A DNA stretch of 64,000 bases, from positions 1 to 64,000 of the forward strand of contig DASWJQ010000118.1 in assembly GCA_036397095.1 (NCBI GenBank), given 5' to 3'. Of this stretch, positions 8,754 through 17,114 are shown one piece after another. The stretch's first letter is position 1. Each line of letters starts with the position of its first letter. This stretch comes from DASWJQ01 sp036397095. Lineage in GTDB: Bacteria; Chloroflexota; Anaerolineae; Anaerolineales; E44-bin32. The notes beneath the pieces were generated by a model. The model was not told the DNA's origin and did not search any database. It saw only the letters and a program-made list of their open reading frames with translations. The translations under genes and the position numbers were made by a program.

Positions 8754-9732
8754 GGTCACACTTATCGAGGGTCTGCGCCAGGCAATGGACGAAGAGCTGG
8801 CGCGCGACGACAGGGTCTTTATCGTTGGCGAGGATGTTGGGCCACGCGGCGGTGTGTTCCGCGCCACCCAGGGCCTGTTTGAGAAATACGGCGCCGGGCG
8901 CGTCATCGACTCGCCCCTGGCCGAGCTATCGATCATCGGAGTTGGCATTGGGGCCGCGCTCTACGGCATGCGGCCTATCTGCGAGATCCAGTTTGCCGAT
9001 TTCATCCACCCGGCTTTCAATCAAATCGTCAACGAAGCCGCCAAGATGTGCTACCGCTCGAATGGCGAGTGGACCGTGCCGATGGTCATCCGGGCGCCGT
9101 ACGGCGGCGGCATTGGCGGCGGTCTGTACCATTCGCAGTCGGTCGAGGCATTCTTCGCCCATGTCCCCGGCCTCAAGGTCGCCATTCCGTCGAATCCCCA
9201 TGACGCCAAGGGCCTGCTCAAGTCAGCCGTCCGAGATCCCAACCCGGTGATGATCTTCGAGCCGAAAAAGGGCTACCGGCTGATCCGGGGGGAGCTGCCG
9301 GAAGACGAAGAAGTGCTGGTGCCGTTTGGTGAGGCGGCCGTAACACGGCCTGGCAGGGATTTGAGTGTCTTCGCCTATGGCATGATGCATCATTACTGTC
9401 TGCAGGCCGCCGAGATGGTGGCCCAGGAAGGCATTGACGTCGAAGTGGTCGACCTGCGCAGCCTGCTGCCGCTCGACAGGAAGACCGTGCTGGACTCGGT
9501 CGGCAAGACGGGAAAGGCGCTGGTCGTGTACGAGGACAACTTGACCGGTGGCTTTGGCGCCGAGGTGGCGGCGATCATCGCCGACGAGGCCTTTGAGTAT
9601 CTCGATGGCCCGGTGCGGCGGCTGGCGGGGCCAGATGTGCCGGCCATGCCCTACAGCCACCCACTGCAGGATTGGTTCCTGCCGGACCCCGAGCAAATCG
9701 CCGACGCCATCCGCCAGCTGGCGGGTTTCTAG
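8746..9732 (+). CDS. pdhB: 2-oxo acid dehydrogenase E1 component, beta subunit
   Basis: The 328-aa transketolase-like subunit pairs with E1alpha. Family features are GEDVGPRGGVFRAT near residue 24, the FADFIHPAFNQI region and RAPYGGGIGGGLYHSQS near 115. A C-terminal transketolase domain with VVDLRSLLPLD and VYEDN follows. I chose GTG 8746 (VAEVTLIEG, GAGG 10 nt upstream), which overlaps the E1alpha stop by 8 nt; ATG 8737, three codons earlier, is possible. It forms one operon with E1alpha, E2, E3 and citrate synthase. Confidence 0.92.
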   Translation: MAEVTLIEGLRQAMDEELARDDRVFIVGEDVGPRGGVFRATQGLFEKYGAGRVIDSPLAELSIIGVGIGAALYGMRPICEIQFADFIHPAFNQIVNEAAKMCYRSNGEWTVPMVIRAPYGGGIGGGLYHSQSVEAFFAHVPGLKVAIPSNPHDAKGLLKSAVRDPNPVMIFEPKKGYRLIRGELPEDEEVLVPFGEAAVTRPGRDLSVFAYGMMHHYCLQAAEMVAQEGIDVEVVDLRSLLPLDRKTVLDSVGKTGKALVVYEDNLTGGFGAEVAAIIADEAFEYLDGPVRRLAGPDVPAMPYSHPLQDWFLPDPEQIADAIRQLAGF

Positions 9733-9765
9733 CCGGCGGCGCAGCCACAGGAGGCAGTAGGCAAG

Positions 9766-11055
9766 ATGGCAACCCAGGTGATCATGCCTCAACTTGGTGA
9801 GTCGGTGGTCGAGGGTACGGTGACCAAATGGCTCAAGGCCGAAGGCGAATCGGTCGAGGAATTCGAGCCGTTGGTTGAGGTCAACACCGACAAGGTCGAC
9901 ACGGAGGTGCCGGCGCCGGCCAGCGGAACGCTGCTCAAACTCTATGTCGACGAAGGTGAAACGGTCGAGGCCGGCCGTCTGCTGGCCATGATCGGACAGC
10001 CGGGCGAAGAAGTGCCGGAGGCGCCTCAGCCGGTCAAACACAAGGCGGCCGCCGGCGCCGGCAATGGCAAGGCCAAGGCGGACAGGGCCAGCCAGCCGGA
10101 CGCAGGGCGCAAAAAAGGGCTCGGCTTCATTTCCCCGGTGGTGGCCCGCATGGCGGCCGAACACGATGTGGACTTGAGCAGCATTGAGGGCAGCGGCCGC
10201 GGCGGCCGCATCACCAAGAAGGATGTCGAGGCCCACTTAGCCAAGGGCGCCAAGGCGCCGGCCGCCGCTCCCTGGGAGGAGGCGGCCTCGGGTGAACTAT
10301 TCCGCCCAACCGAAGAGATCTTCAAGAAACCGGCGAAAACGGTATCGACGGAGCAGGGGGAGGTTGTGCCCCTCAACACCGTGCGCAAGGCGATCGCCGA
10401 GCACATGGTGCGGTCGAAACACACCAGCCCCCACGTCACCACCGTGATGGAGGCCGACCTGAGCCGGGTCGTCCGCCACCGTTCGGAGAACAAAGCGACC
10501 TACGCCCGCGACGGCATTCAGCTAACCTTCTCGGCCTACTTTGTCTGGGCAGCGGCCCAGGCGCTGACCGAGGTGCCGATCGTCAACAGCTCGTGGACCG
10601 ACCAGGGTGTTCTGCAGCACCGCAGCGTCAACTTGGGGATGGCTGTTTCACTGGGTGAGCGCGGCCTGATTGTGCCGGTGATCAAAGGGGCCGAGGCCAT
10701 GTCGCTGCGCGGGCTGGCCCAGGCGATCGGCGACTTGGCCGTCCGCGCCCGGCAGGCAGAGCTCAAGCCGGACGATGTCCAGGGCGGCACCTTCACCATC
10801 ACCAACCATGGCACCAGTGGTTCGCTGTTCGCCACACCGATCATCAACCAGCCGCAGTGCGCCATCCTCGGCGTCGGCGCCATTCAGAAGCGGGTGGTGG
10901 CCGTCGAAACCGGCGGCCCAGACGGCGTGACGGATAGCATCGCCGTCCGGCCGATGGTGTATTTGACGTTGACTTTCGACCACCGCATTCTGGACGGGGC
11001 AGTGGCCGACCACTACCTGGCCAAGGTCGTCGGCCGGCTCGAAGCCTGGACCTGA
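9766..11055 (+). CDS. pdhC: 2-oxo acid dehydrogenase E2 (dihydrolipoyl acyltransferase)
   Basis: The 429-aa core protein transfers the acyl group from lipoate to CoA. An N-terminal lipoyl domain (1-80) has TDKVDTEVPAP with the lipoylated Lys at residue 43. A flexible Ala/Lys-rich linker follows. A peripheral-subunit binding domain (about 122-160, ISPVVARMAAEHDVDLSSIEGSGRGGRITKKDV) and a catalytic domain with NHGTSGS and FDHRILDGA complete it. The start is ATG 9766, with GGAGG a short way upstream. Only one lipoyl domain is present. Confidence 0.94.
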   Translation: MATQVIMPQLGESVVEGTVTKWLKAEGESVEEFEPLVEVNTDKVDTEVPAPASGTLLKLYVDEGETVEAGRLLAMIGQPGEEVPEAPQPVKHKAAAGAGNGKAKADRASQPDAGRKKGLGFISPVVARMAAEHDVDLSSIEGSGRGGRITKKDVEAHLAKGAKAPAAAPWEEAASGELFRPTEEIFKKPAKTVSTEQGEVVPLNTVRKAIAEHMVRSKHTSPHVTTVMEADLSRVVRHRSENKATYARDGIQLTFSAYFVWAAAQALTEVPIVNSSWTDQGVLQHRSVNLGMAVSLGERGLIVPVIKGAEAMSLRGLAQAIGDLAVRARQAELKPDDVQGGTFTITNHGTSGSLFATPIINQPQCAILGVGAIQKRVVAVETGGPDGVTDSIAVRPMVYLTLTFDHRILDGAVADHYLAKVVGRLEAWT

Positions 11056-11075
11056 CAGCCGCCGATTTCCGCTCG

Positions 11076-11081
11076 ATTACA
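11076..11081 (+). promoter_or_regulatory. Possible internal -10 box before lpdA
   Basis: TACAAT lies in the 91-bp gap between E2 and E3, followed by a GC-rich potential hairpin. It could allow expression of E3 apart from the E1/E2 genes, as E3 is shared by other complexes. No clear -35 box is seen. Confidence 0.35.
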
Positions 11082-11146
11082 ATGACCAGACCGGCGCGCG
11101 GCCGAGCGGCGCGCCAACCTTGACGGTCCCTGCTAAGGAGCAGCCA

Positions 11147-12544
11147 ATGGCAGATTACGACGTCATCGTAGTGGGCGCCGGGCCCGGCGGTTATGTGGGC
11201 GCCATCCGGGCGGCCCAGCTTGGCCAGAAAACCGCCATCGTCGACCGGCAGTGGCTGGGAGGGGTGTGCCTGAATGTCGGCTGTATTCCGAGCAAGGCCC
11301 TGCTCGACAGCGCCCAGCTGGTCCACAAAGTGCGCGAGCGAGCCGACGAATACGGCCTGTCCTTCGACAACTTGAAGATCGACTACTCGGCGGCCGTCAA
11401 GCGCAGCCGAGAGGCGTCCGACCGTCTGACCAAGGGCGTCGGCTTCCTGATGAAGAAGAATGAGATCGACGTCCACATGGGCAACGCCAGCTTCACCGGC
11501 CCCAAACAATTGGAGGTTACGGATGACGAGGGCAAAAAACAGACGTTGAAGGCTGCCAACATCATCATCGCCACCGGCGCCAAAGCGGCGCTGATCTCCG
11601 GCGTAGAAATTGACGGCCAACAAGTCGTCACTTACCTGGAAGCGATCCTGCAGGAGAAGCTGCCGAAGTCGGCGGTTGTCGTCGGCGGGGGACCGATCGG
11701 CCTTGAGTTCGCCACGTTATGGAACGCCTATGGCGTCGAGGTCACCATCGTAGAAATGCTGCCCTCGTTGGCGCCCAATGAAGACGAAGAGGTGGGCAAG
11801 GAGATTGCCAAGGCTTTCCGCAGCCGCGGCATGACCGTGTTGACCGGACACAAGGTCGAGTCGGTCGAGGTACTCAAGACCAAGGTCAAGGTGAATGTGT
11901 CGGATGGCGACGAGCAAAAGACGGTTGAGGGCGAGCAAGTGCTGATTGCCATTGGCTGGAAACCCAATACCGCCGATCTGGGTCTGGACAAGGCCGGTGT
12001 GCGGACCGACGACCGTGGCTTTGTCGAGATTGATGACCGCATGGCGACCAACGTTGAGGGCGTGTGGGCGATTGGGGATGTGACCGGCAAGCTCCCGCTG
12101 GCCCACGTCGCCTCGGCGATGGGTATCGTCTGTGCCGAGAACATTGCCGGCGTCGAAACGACGACGCTGGACTATGAGATGATGCCGCGGGCCACCTACT
12201 CGATGCCGCAGATCGCCTCCTTTGGATTGACCGAAGTCCAGGCGCGGGAGCGGGGTTTTGAAGTCGAGGTCAACCGCTTCCCGTTCCAGGTCAACGGCAA
12301 GGCATTGGGAATGGGCGAGAAGACCGGCTGGGTTAAGCTGATCAACGACTCGCGTTATGGCGAAATCTTGGGCGCCCACATGGTCGGGCCGGAGGTGACC
12401 GAGCTGCTGCCGGAGCTGACCATCGCCCAAATGATGGAACTGACTCCGGCCGAGATCGCCCGCAATGTGCACGCCCATCCAACGCTCAGCGAGGCCCTGA
12501 TGGAAGTGGCGCACATGGCCGAGGGCCACCCAATTCATCTGTAA
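11147..12544 (+). CDS. lpdA: Dihydrolipoyl dehydrogenase (E3)
   Basis: The 465-aa flavoprotein reoxidises dihydrolipoamide with NAD+. An N-terminal FAD-binding GAGPGG (residues 10-15) and the redox-active disulfide CLNVGC (Cys41 and Cys46) are present. The NAD domain has GGGPIGLEFA, and a C-terminal dimerisation domain has HAHPTLSE with the catalytic His-Glu pair. ATG 11147 follows AAGGAG and gives the normal N-terminus; the in-frame upstream codon at 11120 would add nine unrelated residues. Operon position supports service to the upstream dehydrogenase. Confidence 0.95.
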   Translation: MADYDVIVVGAGPGGYVGAIRAAQLGQKTAIVDRQWLGGVCLNVGCIPSKALLDSAQLVHKVRERADEYGLSFDNLKIDYSAAVKRSREASDRLTKGVGFLMKKNEIDVHMGNASFTGPKQLEVTDDEGKKQTLKAANIIIATGAKAALISGVEIDGQQVVTYLEAILQEKLPKSAVVVGGGPIGLEFATLWNAYGVEVTIVEMLPSLAPNEDEEVGKEIAKAFRSRGMTVLTGHKVESVEVLKTKVKVNVSDGDEQKTVEGEQVLIAIGWKPNTADLGLDKAGVRTDDRGFVEIDDRMATNVEGVWAIGDVTGKLPLAHVASAMGIVCAENIAGVETTTLDYEMMPRATYSMPQIASFGLTEVQARERGFEVEVNRFPFQVNGKALGMGEKTGWVKLINDSRYGEILGAHMVGPEVTELLPELTIAQMMELTPAEIARNVHAHPTLSEALMEVAHMAEGHPIHL

Positions 12545-12603
12545 GGACCGTCCGGGCGAGCCGCCCGCCGGGCCCTGTCTTTCTGCCCAGGAGCTAGCCA
12601 TCC

Positions 12604-13779
12604 ATGACTGACATTGTTCGAGGCCTGACCGGCGTAGTGCTGGCCGAGACCCGACTGAGCCAGGTCGATGGTCAGGCCGGCAAGCTGGTCATTGCTGGCT
12701 TTGCTCTTGAGGAATTGGCGCCCAAGGCCACCTTCGAAGAGACGCTGCATTTGGTTTGGTACGACCGGCTGCCGGCCCGGGCCGACCTTGATCAGTTGGG
12801 CGACGAGCTGGCCCAAGCGCGCCAGTTGCCCGGGATCACGATGGATGTGTTAAGGGCTTGTGCCCAGCAGCGATTGCCGCCGATGGACGCGCTGCGCATG
12901 GCCGTCGACACGTTGAGCCTGACCGACATTGAACCCGGGCAGACCGGCCGCCAAGCCAATCTACGGCGAGCCAAACAGGTGACCGCTCGCCTGCCGACGA
13001 TCATCGGCAGCTACGCCCGCCTGCTGGGCGGTCAAGCGCCGGTCGAGCCGCGATCCGATTTGAGCCACGCTGGCCACTTCCTCTACCAATACAGCGGCCA
13101 GGAGCCCGAGGCCGCCTCCGTTCGCGGCCTGGATACCTACCTAAACGCAGTCGTTGACCATGGCATGAACGCCTCGACGTTCACTGCCCGCGTGATCGTG
13201 TCCACCCGGTCGGATCTGCTCTCGGCAGTGGTTGGTGCCATCGGCGCGCTCAAGGGCCCGCTGCATGGCGGCGCGCCGGGGCCGGCGTTGGATACGGTCT
13301 TTGACCTGCGGCAGCGGGCCGCCGAGCAGGGCGTGCCGCTGGAGAGCGTGGCTGAGGTCTGGGCACGCGAGACGGTGGAAGCCGGCGAGCGCATCATGGG
13401 ATTCGGCCACCGGGTTTACAAAGTGCGCGATCCACGGGCCGATGTTTTGGGCGCGGCAGCCGCCCGCTTGTTCGAGCGCACCGGCGATCAGCAGCTCTTC
13501 GAAGACGCACGTGTGGTCGAGAAGGTGTTTATTGAGGTGCTGGCCGACTTAAAGCCGGGGCGCAATCTGAGCACCAACGTCGAGTTCTACACGGCGTTGC
13601 TGCTCCATGGCCTGGGTCTGGAGTCGTCAATCTTCTCCTCGATCTTTGCCATGGGCCGGGTCGGCGGCTGGACGGCCCACATTCTGGAGCAAATGGCCGA
13701 CGATGTCTTGATCCGGCCACGGGCCCACTACACGGGCGAGCACGACCGCAAGTGGGTTCCGGTGGAGGAGCGGGTGTAG
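12604..13779 (+). CDS. gltA: Citrate synthase
   Basis: The 391-aa enzyme condenses acetyl-CoA with oxaloacetate. Hallmarks are DHGMNASTFTARV near residue 182, GPLHGGAPG near 219 (catalytic His) and GFGHRVYKVRDPRA near 262, plus the C-terminal RP.A.YTGEHDR. The length matches the short bacterial dimeric class. The gene is 59 bp after lpdA, with no clear terminator, so it probably shares the dehydrogenase transcript and directly consumes its acetyl-CoA. 2-methylcitrate synthase activity cannot be excluded from the sequence. Confidence 0.9.
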   Translation: MTDIVRGLTGVVLAETRLSQVDGQAGKLVIAGFALEELAPKATFEETLHLVWYDRLPARADLDQLGDELAQARQLPGITMDVLRACAQQRLPPMDALRMAVDTLSLTDIEPGQTGRQANLRRAKQVTARLPTIIGSYARLLGGQAPVEPRSDLSHAGHFLYQYSGQEPEAASVRGLDTYLNAVVDHGMNASTFTARVIVSTRSDLLSAVVGAIGALKGPLHGGAPGPALDTVFDLRQRAAEQGVPLESVAEVWARETVEAGERIMGFGHRVYKVRDPRADVLGAAAARLFERTGDQQLFEDARVVEKVFIEVLADLKPGRNLSTNVEFYTALLLHGLGLESSIFSSIFAMGRVGGWTAHILEQMADDVLIRPRAHYTGEHDRKWVPVEERV

Positions 13780-13783
13780 ATCC

Positions 13784-14130
13784 GACCGCGGACGGCAGAC
13801 TGCGGTCGGCCGAATCCAAACCGCTGATTCCAAATCCGTCTTCGATCACGAAGGCAACCCTGGTCTTTTCCCAACCCCGGGTGTCCGAGAAGGCGCAAAC
13901 AGACTGAAGGTGGCTCGAACGGACCCCCGGGGTTGTGAAATCCCCCGGCCGACTTCCGAGGGCCACTTGCGGTGGAGCTCCGTTGTCCGTCCAGTTGTGG
14001 ACGTCGGAGGTCGTCTGTCCCTGGCAGGGCCACGATAGATCATGCCCCTACGCGTGCAATGGAAGCCGAACTCGCCCCTCATGTGAATGTCGGATTGGCC
14101 GCAAGACCGCCGTCTGCGGTCAGGGCGCAC
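13784..14130 (+). repeat. Intergenic region with dispersed repeats, no gene seen
   Basis: This 350-bp gap begins 5 bp after the citrate synthase stop with GACCGCGGACGGCAGAC (13784-13800), the same 17-mer that follows the transpeptidase at 3549. Further segments resemble other gaps: GACCCCCGGGG (about 13920), GACGTCGGAGGTCGTC (about 14009) and CATGCCCCTACGCG (about 14041). Codon use of the ORFs across it is unlike the neighbouring genes. Confidence 0.5.
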
Positions 14131-14505
14131 TTAGCCAGACACCGCCGCGCGCAGCTTGGCCATATCATCTCCTGCCAGCACCAGCCGTGTGTCCGTCGCC
14201 AGGTAGGTCAGTGTCAAGTTGACACCGGCGTCGGCTGCCCGGCGGCAGAGGGCGCCAAGCACGCCCGGCTTGTCCTCGGGCGCAACGACCAAGACTTCCT
14301 GCGATGGCCCGACGGCGAAGCCGGCTGCCTCCAATGCCTGGCGGGCGGCGGCCTCATCTTCGACAAGCACGTGAGCCACGGCGCCGTCGGCGCTGCTATG
14401 AGCGAACACCCCTTCGATATTGACTCCGGCCTGGCCCAGTGCTTCGCCGGCGGTTGCCAGCGAGCCGGGGCGGTTCTCAATGCGTACGGCAAGATCGGTG
14501 GGCAT
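14131..14505 (-). CDS. Tandem ACT-domain protein
   Basis: The 124-aa protein consists of two ACT-like modules. Residues 1-65 begin DLAVRIENRPGSLATAGEALGQAGVNIEG, and residues 68-124 contain VAPEDKPGVLGALCRRAADAGVNL. ACT domains bind amino acids and regulate enzymes. Stand-alone pairs are usually allosteric partners or sensors whose ligand cannot be read from the sequence. ATG 14505 follows an excellent AGGAGG; the longer upstream frame is not family-like. The gene stands alone, with a possible TATAGT -10 at about 14608 on the same strand. Confidence 0.8.
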   Translation of the reverse strand: MPTDLAVRIENRPGSLATAGEALGQAGVNIEGVFAHSSADGAVAHVLVEDEAAARQALEAAGFAVGPSQEVLVVAPEDKPGVLGALCRRAADAGVNLTLTYLATDTRLVLAGDDMAKLRAAVSG

Positions 14506-14818
14506 GGTCTCCTCCTTGTGGACCCAAACAGGGCCCGATCGGCGTTGGCGCCAGTTCGGTTGGGTGGCATGGCTTGGGCGATGCGGCAGGGGTGGGGCGC
14601 GTAGTTCCACTATAGAGGGCGCACGTGTTGGCGTCAACCACATACGGACCAGGGCCGTGGACGAAAAGACCGCAGACCGCAGACCGCAGATAACGATTCC
14701 GAGGGGGATCGCCAATTCAACCCGTAGGGGCGCATGGCCATGCGCCCCTACGGGATTGGCGGTCAACCGCGGTCCGGTAGCTTCGCCCTAGCTTGATTCT
14801 TGACCCCCGGGGTGGGAG
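14506..14818. repeat. Intergenic gap with tandem and palindromic repeats
   Basis: GACCGCA is repeated three times in tandem around 14666-14687. A perfect 34-bp palindrome spans 14721-14754 (first half CCCGTAGGGGCGCATGG). The AATTCAACCCG flank at about 14714 is shared, in reverse orientation, with 29170-29181. The last bases before the methyltransferase stop are a GACCCCCGGGGT segment. No gene is seen. Confidence 0.7.
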
Positions 14819-15553
14819 CTAGTGCTTCTCCACCACCCACAAGTGCGAGAGACCGAAGGCCCGCAAGGGTGTGCCCTCCAAGCGCTGCAGCAGCCAGCGC
14901 AGGGCCCGGCCCAGTCGCGGCCATCGAGCGATCCAATTGTCGTAGGCCCCGAACAGGATGCGGCGCTCGATGACGCGCACCGGCAACCCCTCGAACAAGG
15001 CCTCCAACTGCGGCCTCAAGTAAGCTCGCACGTGCGGCGCCAGTTGCTGGCGCAATCGGTCGGGCAGGTAGTTGACCAGCGGGAAGTTGCCAAACAGGTA
15101 GCGGCCGCCCCAGTAAATGCCGTGCGTTTCGAATGGGTAGTTGCGGTTGGGGACGAACAGGACGAGCCGGCCGCCAGGCGTCAACACTCGCACGATTTCT
15201 TCGACCGACCGCCGGTCATCGGCCACGTGCTCGAGCACTTCGTGGGATAAGACCAGATCGAACGCTGCGTGCGGGTAGGGCAGCGCCTCGCCGGCAGCTT
15301 GCGCCACGTTGGCATGGGCCTCCCCCGCCCGCTGGGCCCGCTCGCCGTCGAATTCAAGCCCATGCGCCGCAGCCGCTCCATGGGCCAAACGCACCAGGTA
15401 GGCGCCCACCCCGCAGCCATTGTCCAACACCCGGCCGCCGGCCCGCTCGCCGGCTGCTTCCAGGATCAAACGCAGCCGCCGATCCTGACCGGCGCGCCAG
15501 ACATAAGATGCCTCGCCCCGCAGCGCCGCCTTGTCCACATCCCGGCCGCTCAC
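14819..15553 (-). CDS. Class I SAM-dependent methyltransferase
   Basis: The 244-aa protein has the Rossmann methyltransferase signature: VLDNGCGVGAY near residue 38, an acidic loop GLEFD, and LVLSHEVLEHVADD near residue 107. It then has the LTPGGRLVLFVPNR strand typical of methyltransferase type 11. The substrate is unknown. Its ATG overlaps the stop of the PNPOx-like gene (15550-15553, ATGA), which makes it the last gene of the long quinone operon. A role in quinone or lipid modification is only suggested by context. Confidence 0.85.
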   Translation of the reverse strand: MSGRDVDKAALRGEASYVWRAGQDRRLRLILEAAGERAGGRVLDNGCGVGAYLVRLAHGAAAAHGLEFDGERAQRAGEAHANVAQAAGEALPYPHAAFDLVLSHEVLEHVADDRRSVEEIVRVLTPGGRLVLFVPNRNYPFETHGIYWGGRYLFGNFPLVNYLPDRLRQQLAPHVRAYLRPQLEALFEGLPVRVIERRILFGAYDNWIARWPRLGRALRWLLQRLEGTPLRAFGLSHLWVVEKH

Positions 15554-16002
15554 GGCAGGCTGGCCTCCTGCTTGAATCCAAAGCCGCGCCGGTTGTCAAT
15601 GTAGCGAATCCAGCCGGGTTGGAAGCAGTAGATGCTGCTGGCCTCGACGGTATCGGCTAGCTGGCTGAGGAAGGGGAAGCGAGCCTGATAGATGGCCAGA
15701 GCCCCTTCGCTCTCAGGGGGCGATAGCCTAGCGACCAGCCCCTGTAACTGCAGACCGCGCAACTGGCGCCAATCAAGTTCCTCGGGATACACGGCGGCGC
15801 CGGCCCGATCGTCACGGACCAGATTGAGGCCGTGCCGTGTGGAGCTGTCCGACAGGAAGTAGAAGTTGAACGCACGATCAAAAGCGAAGAAAAGAGGGGT
15901 GGCCCGTGGGACGCCGTCGGGGTCGACCGTTGCCAGTGTCAGGGTGGTGGTCTCCTGAAGCAAGCCATTGATGGCCTGCCGCAGCTCGGCGGTCAGGCTC
16001 AT
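15550..16002 (-). CDS. PNPOx-like flavin-binding split-barrel protein
   Basis: This 150-aa protein resembles the pyridoxamine 5'-phosphate oxidase-like/F420-binding family. It has the LATVDPDGVPRATPLFFAFD strand pair near residue 20, FYFLSDSSTRHGLNL and a C-terminal IRYIDNRRGFGFK. The family binds FMN, F420 or heme, and the cofactor is not decided here. ATG 16002 overlaps the NUDIX stop by 4 nt and gives the family N-terminus. It lies between a NUDIX and a methyltransferase gene in the ubiX transcript. Confidence 0.8.
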   Translation of the reverse strand: MSLTAELRQAINGLLQETTTLTLATVDPDGVPRATPLFFAFDRAFNFYFLSDSSTRHGLNLVRDDRAGAAVYPEELDWRQLRGLQLQGLVARLSPPESEGALAIYQARFPFLSQLADTVEASSIYCFQPGWIRYIDNRRGFGFKQEASLP

Positions 16003-16550
16003 GCGGTCTGCGTGTCGAGTTCGGCCAGGGCCAGACCCAGGGCAGCAACCGCCCCTAGTTGGCCGAGCTGACCGCCGCGCCACAATCGGGCGACCTCAGC
16101 CTGCGGCAGCCAAAGGACTTCCTGCTCCTCCAGATCACCCGAATTCGGCTCGGCGACCTGCCGGCAGCCGGTTGCCAAAAACAAGTGGGCGGATCCCCCG
16201 CGCATGTTGCCCATCAGCACGTAGTGTCCCAAACTCGTCCAGTCGCTGGCGGTGCAGCCGGTTTCCTCCAGCAGCTCGCGCCGGGCGGTTTCCAGCGGCA
16301 GTTCGCCGGTCTCGATCGTGCCGGCCGGCGGCTGCAGGTCGATGGCGTCCGGCCCTCGCTTGTAGGAACGTATCAGGCCGAGGCGGCCCCGCTCATCTAC
16401 CGGAACGATCACGGCGTAATCCGGTGTCTCCAGGCGCAGGTAGTCCTTGACCACGCGGCCATCGGGCAACTCTATTTCGTCAGCCAGCACCCGCAACCAG
16501 GGTGACCGATCCAACAGTTGTTGGCTGCGCAGCGTGCGCCAGGGCCGCAT
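15999..16550 (-). CDS. NUDIX hydrolase, ADP-ribose pyrophosphatase-like
   Basis: The 183-aa enzyme has a complete Nudix box, GX5EX7REXXEEXG, from GTIETGELPLETARRELLEE near residues 76-98. An upstream YAVIVPVDERGRLGLIRSYK strand is typical of ADP-ribose/NADH-type members. It hydrolyses nucleoside diphosphate derivatives to AMP or NMP products, and the exact substrate is not determinable. It starts 3 nt after the ubiX stop and overlaps the next gene by 4 nt, so it is co-translated within the operon. Confidence 0.88.
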   Translation of the reverse strand: MRPWRTLRSQQLLDRSPWLRVLADEIELPDGRVVKDYLRLETPDYAVIVPVDERGRLGLIRSYKRGPDAIDLQPPAGTIETGELPLETARRELLEETGCTASDWTSLGHYVLMGNMRGGSAHLFLATGCRQVAEPNSGDLEEQEVLWLPQAEVARLWRGGQLGQLGAVAALGLALAELDTQTA

Positions 16551-16553
16551 GGA

Positions 16554-17114
16554 TTAGGTGCCTTGCCAACGGGGGTAATGCTGGTTGTCGATCCCCAGCC
16601 GGAGCAACGCCCGCCCGACGGTAGCGCTGATCATCTCGTCGAGATCGGTCGGGTGACCGTAGAAGGCGGGCACCGGCGGGAAGATAATGGCGCCGGCCTC
16701 GGCTGCCAGTGTCATCAAGCGCAGGTGCCCGCGATGCAGCGGTGTCTCGCGCACCATCAGGAGAAGCGGCCGTCCTTCCTTGAGATGGACATCTGCGGTA
16801 CGTGCTATCAGGTTGTCGGCGTAGCTGTTGGCCACCGCCGATAGCGTTTTGATCGAACACGGGGCGATCAGCATGCCGTCGGTCGGAAACGAGCCCGAAG
16901 CGGGCGGGGCAGCGATGTCGTGGGGTTCGTAGTGGACGCCAGCCAACCCGGCGACTTCGCTCACCTTCCAGTCGGTCTCTTGACTGATGGTGACTTTGGC
17001 CGCCTGGCTCAGGATCAGGTGGGTTTCAACCCCGGCTTCCGCCAGCATTTCCAGGGCCCGGATGCCATAGATGGCGCCCGAGGCGCCGGAGATGGCGACA
17101 ACGATTGTGCTGAT
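16554..17114 (-). CDS. ubiX: Flavin prenyltransferase UbiX, apparently with an AUC start codon
   Basis: UbiX makes prenylated FMN, the cofactor of UbiD decarboxylases. The 186-aa reading has the exact family N-terminus STIVVAISGASGAIYGIRAL with the FMN-binding SGASG. Later come APCSIKTLSAVANSY and the ETPLHRGHLRLM region. The N-terminus has no ATG, GTG or TTG between the upstream in-frame stop and residue 23. The codon at the expected place is ATC (17112-17114), exactly 6 nt after AAGGAG. Starting at the first ATG (17048) would delete the cofactor loop. A rare AUC start or a single-base sequencing error explains this. ubiD lies at 24472. Confidence 0.88.
   Translation of the reverse strand: MSTIVVAISGASGAIYGIRALEMLAEAGVETHLILSQAAKVTISQETDWKVSEVAGLAGVHYEPHDIAAPPASGSFPTDGMLIAPCSIKTLSAVANSYADNLIARTADVHLKEGRPLLLMVRETPLHRGHLRLMTLAAEAGAIIFPPVPAFYGHPTDLDEMISATVGRALLRLGIDNQHYPRWQGT

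Noticed and set aside
13780..14130. Short ORFs between citrate synthase and the ACT gene
   Set aside because: They consist of dispersed repeat sequence and have no coding character.
14666..14687. Three GACCGCA units considered as a CRISPR-like or operator array
   Set aside because: Seven-base tandem units without spacers; a simple sequence repeat.
16554..17048. ubiX starting at the first ATG (17048)
   Set aside because: This would delete the FMN-binding SGASG loop, although the correct N-terminus is in frame behind a well-placed SD and ATC codon.
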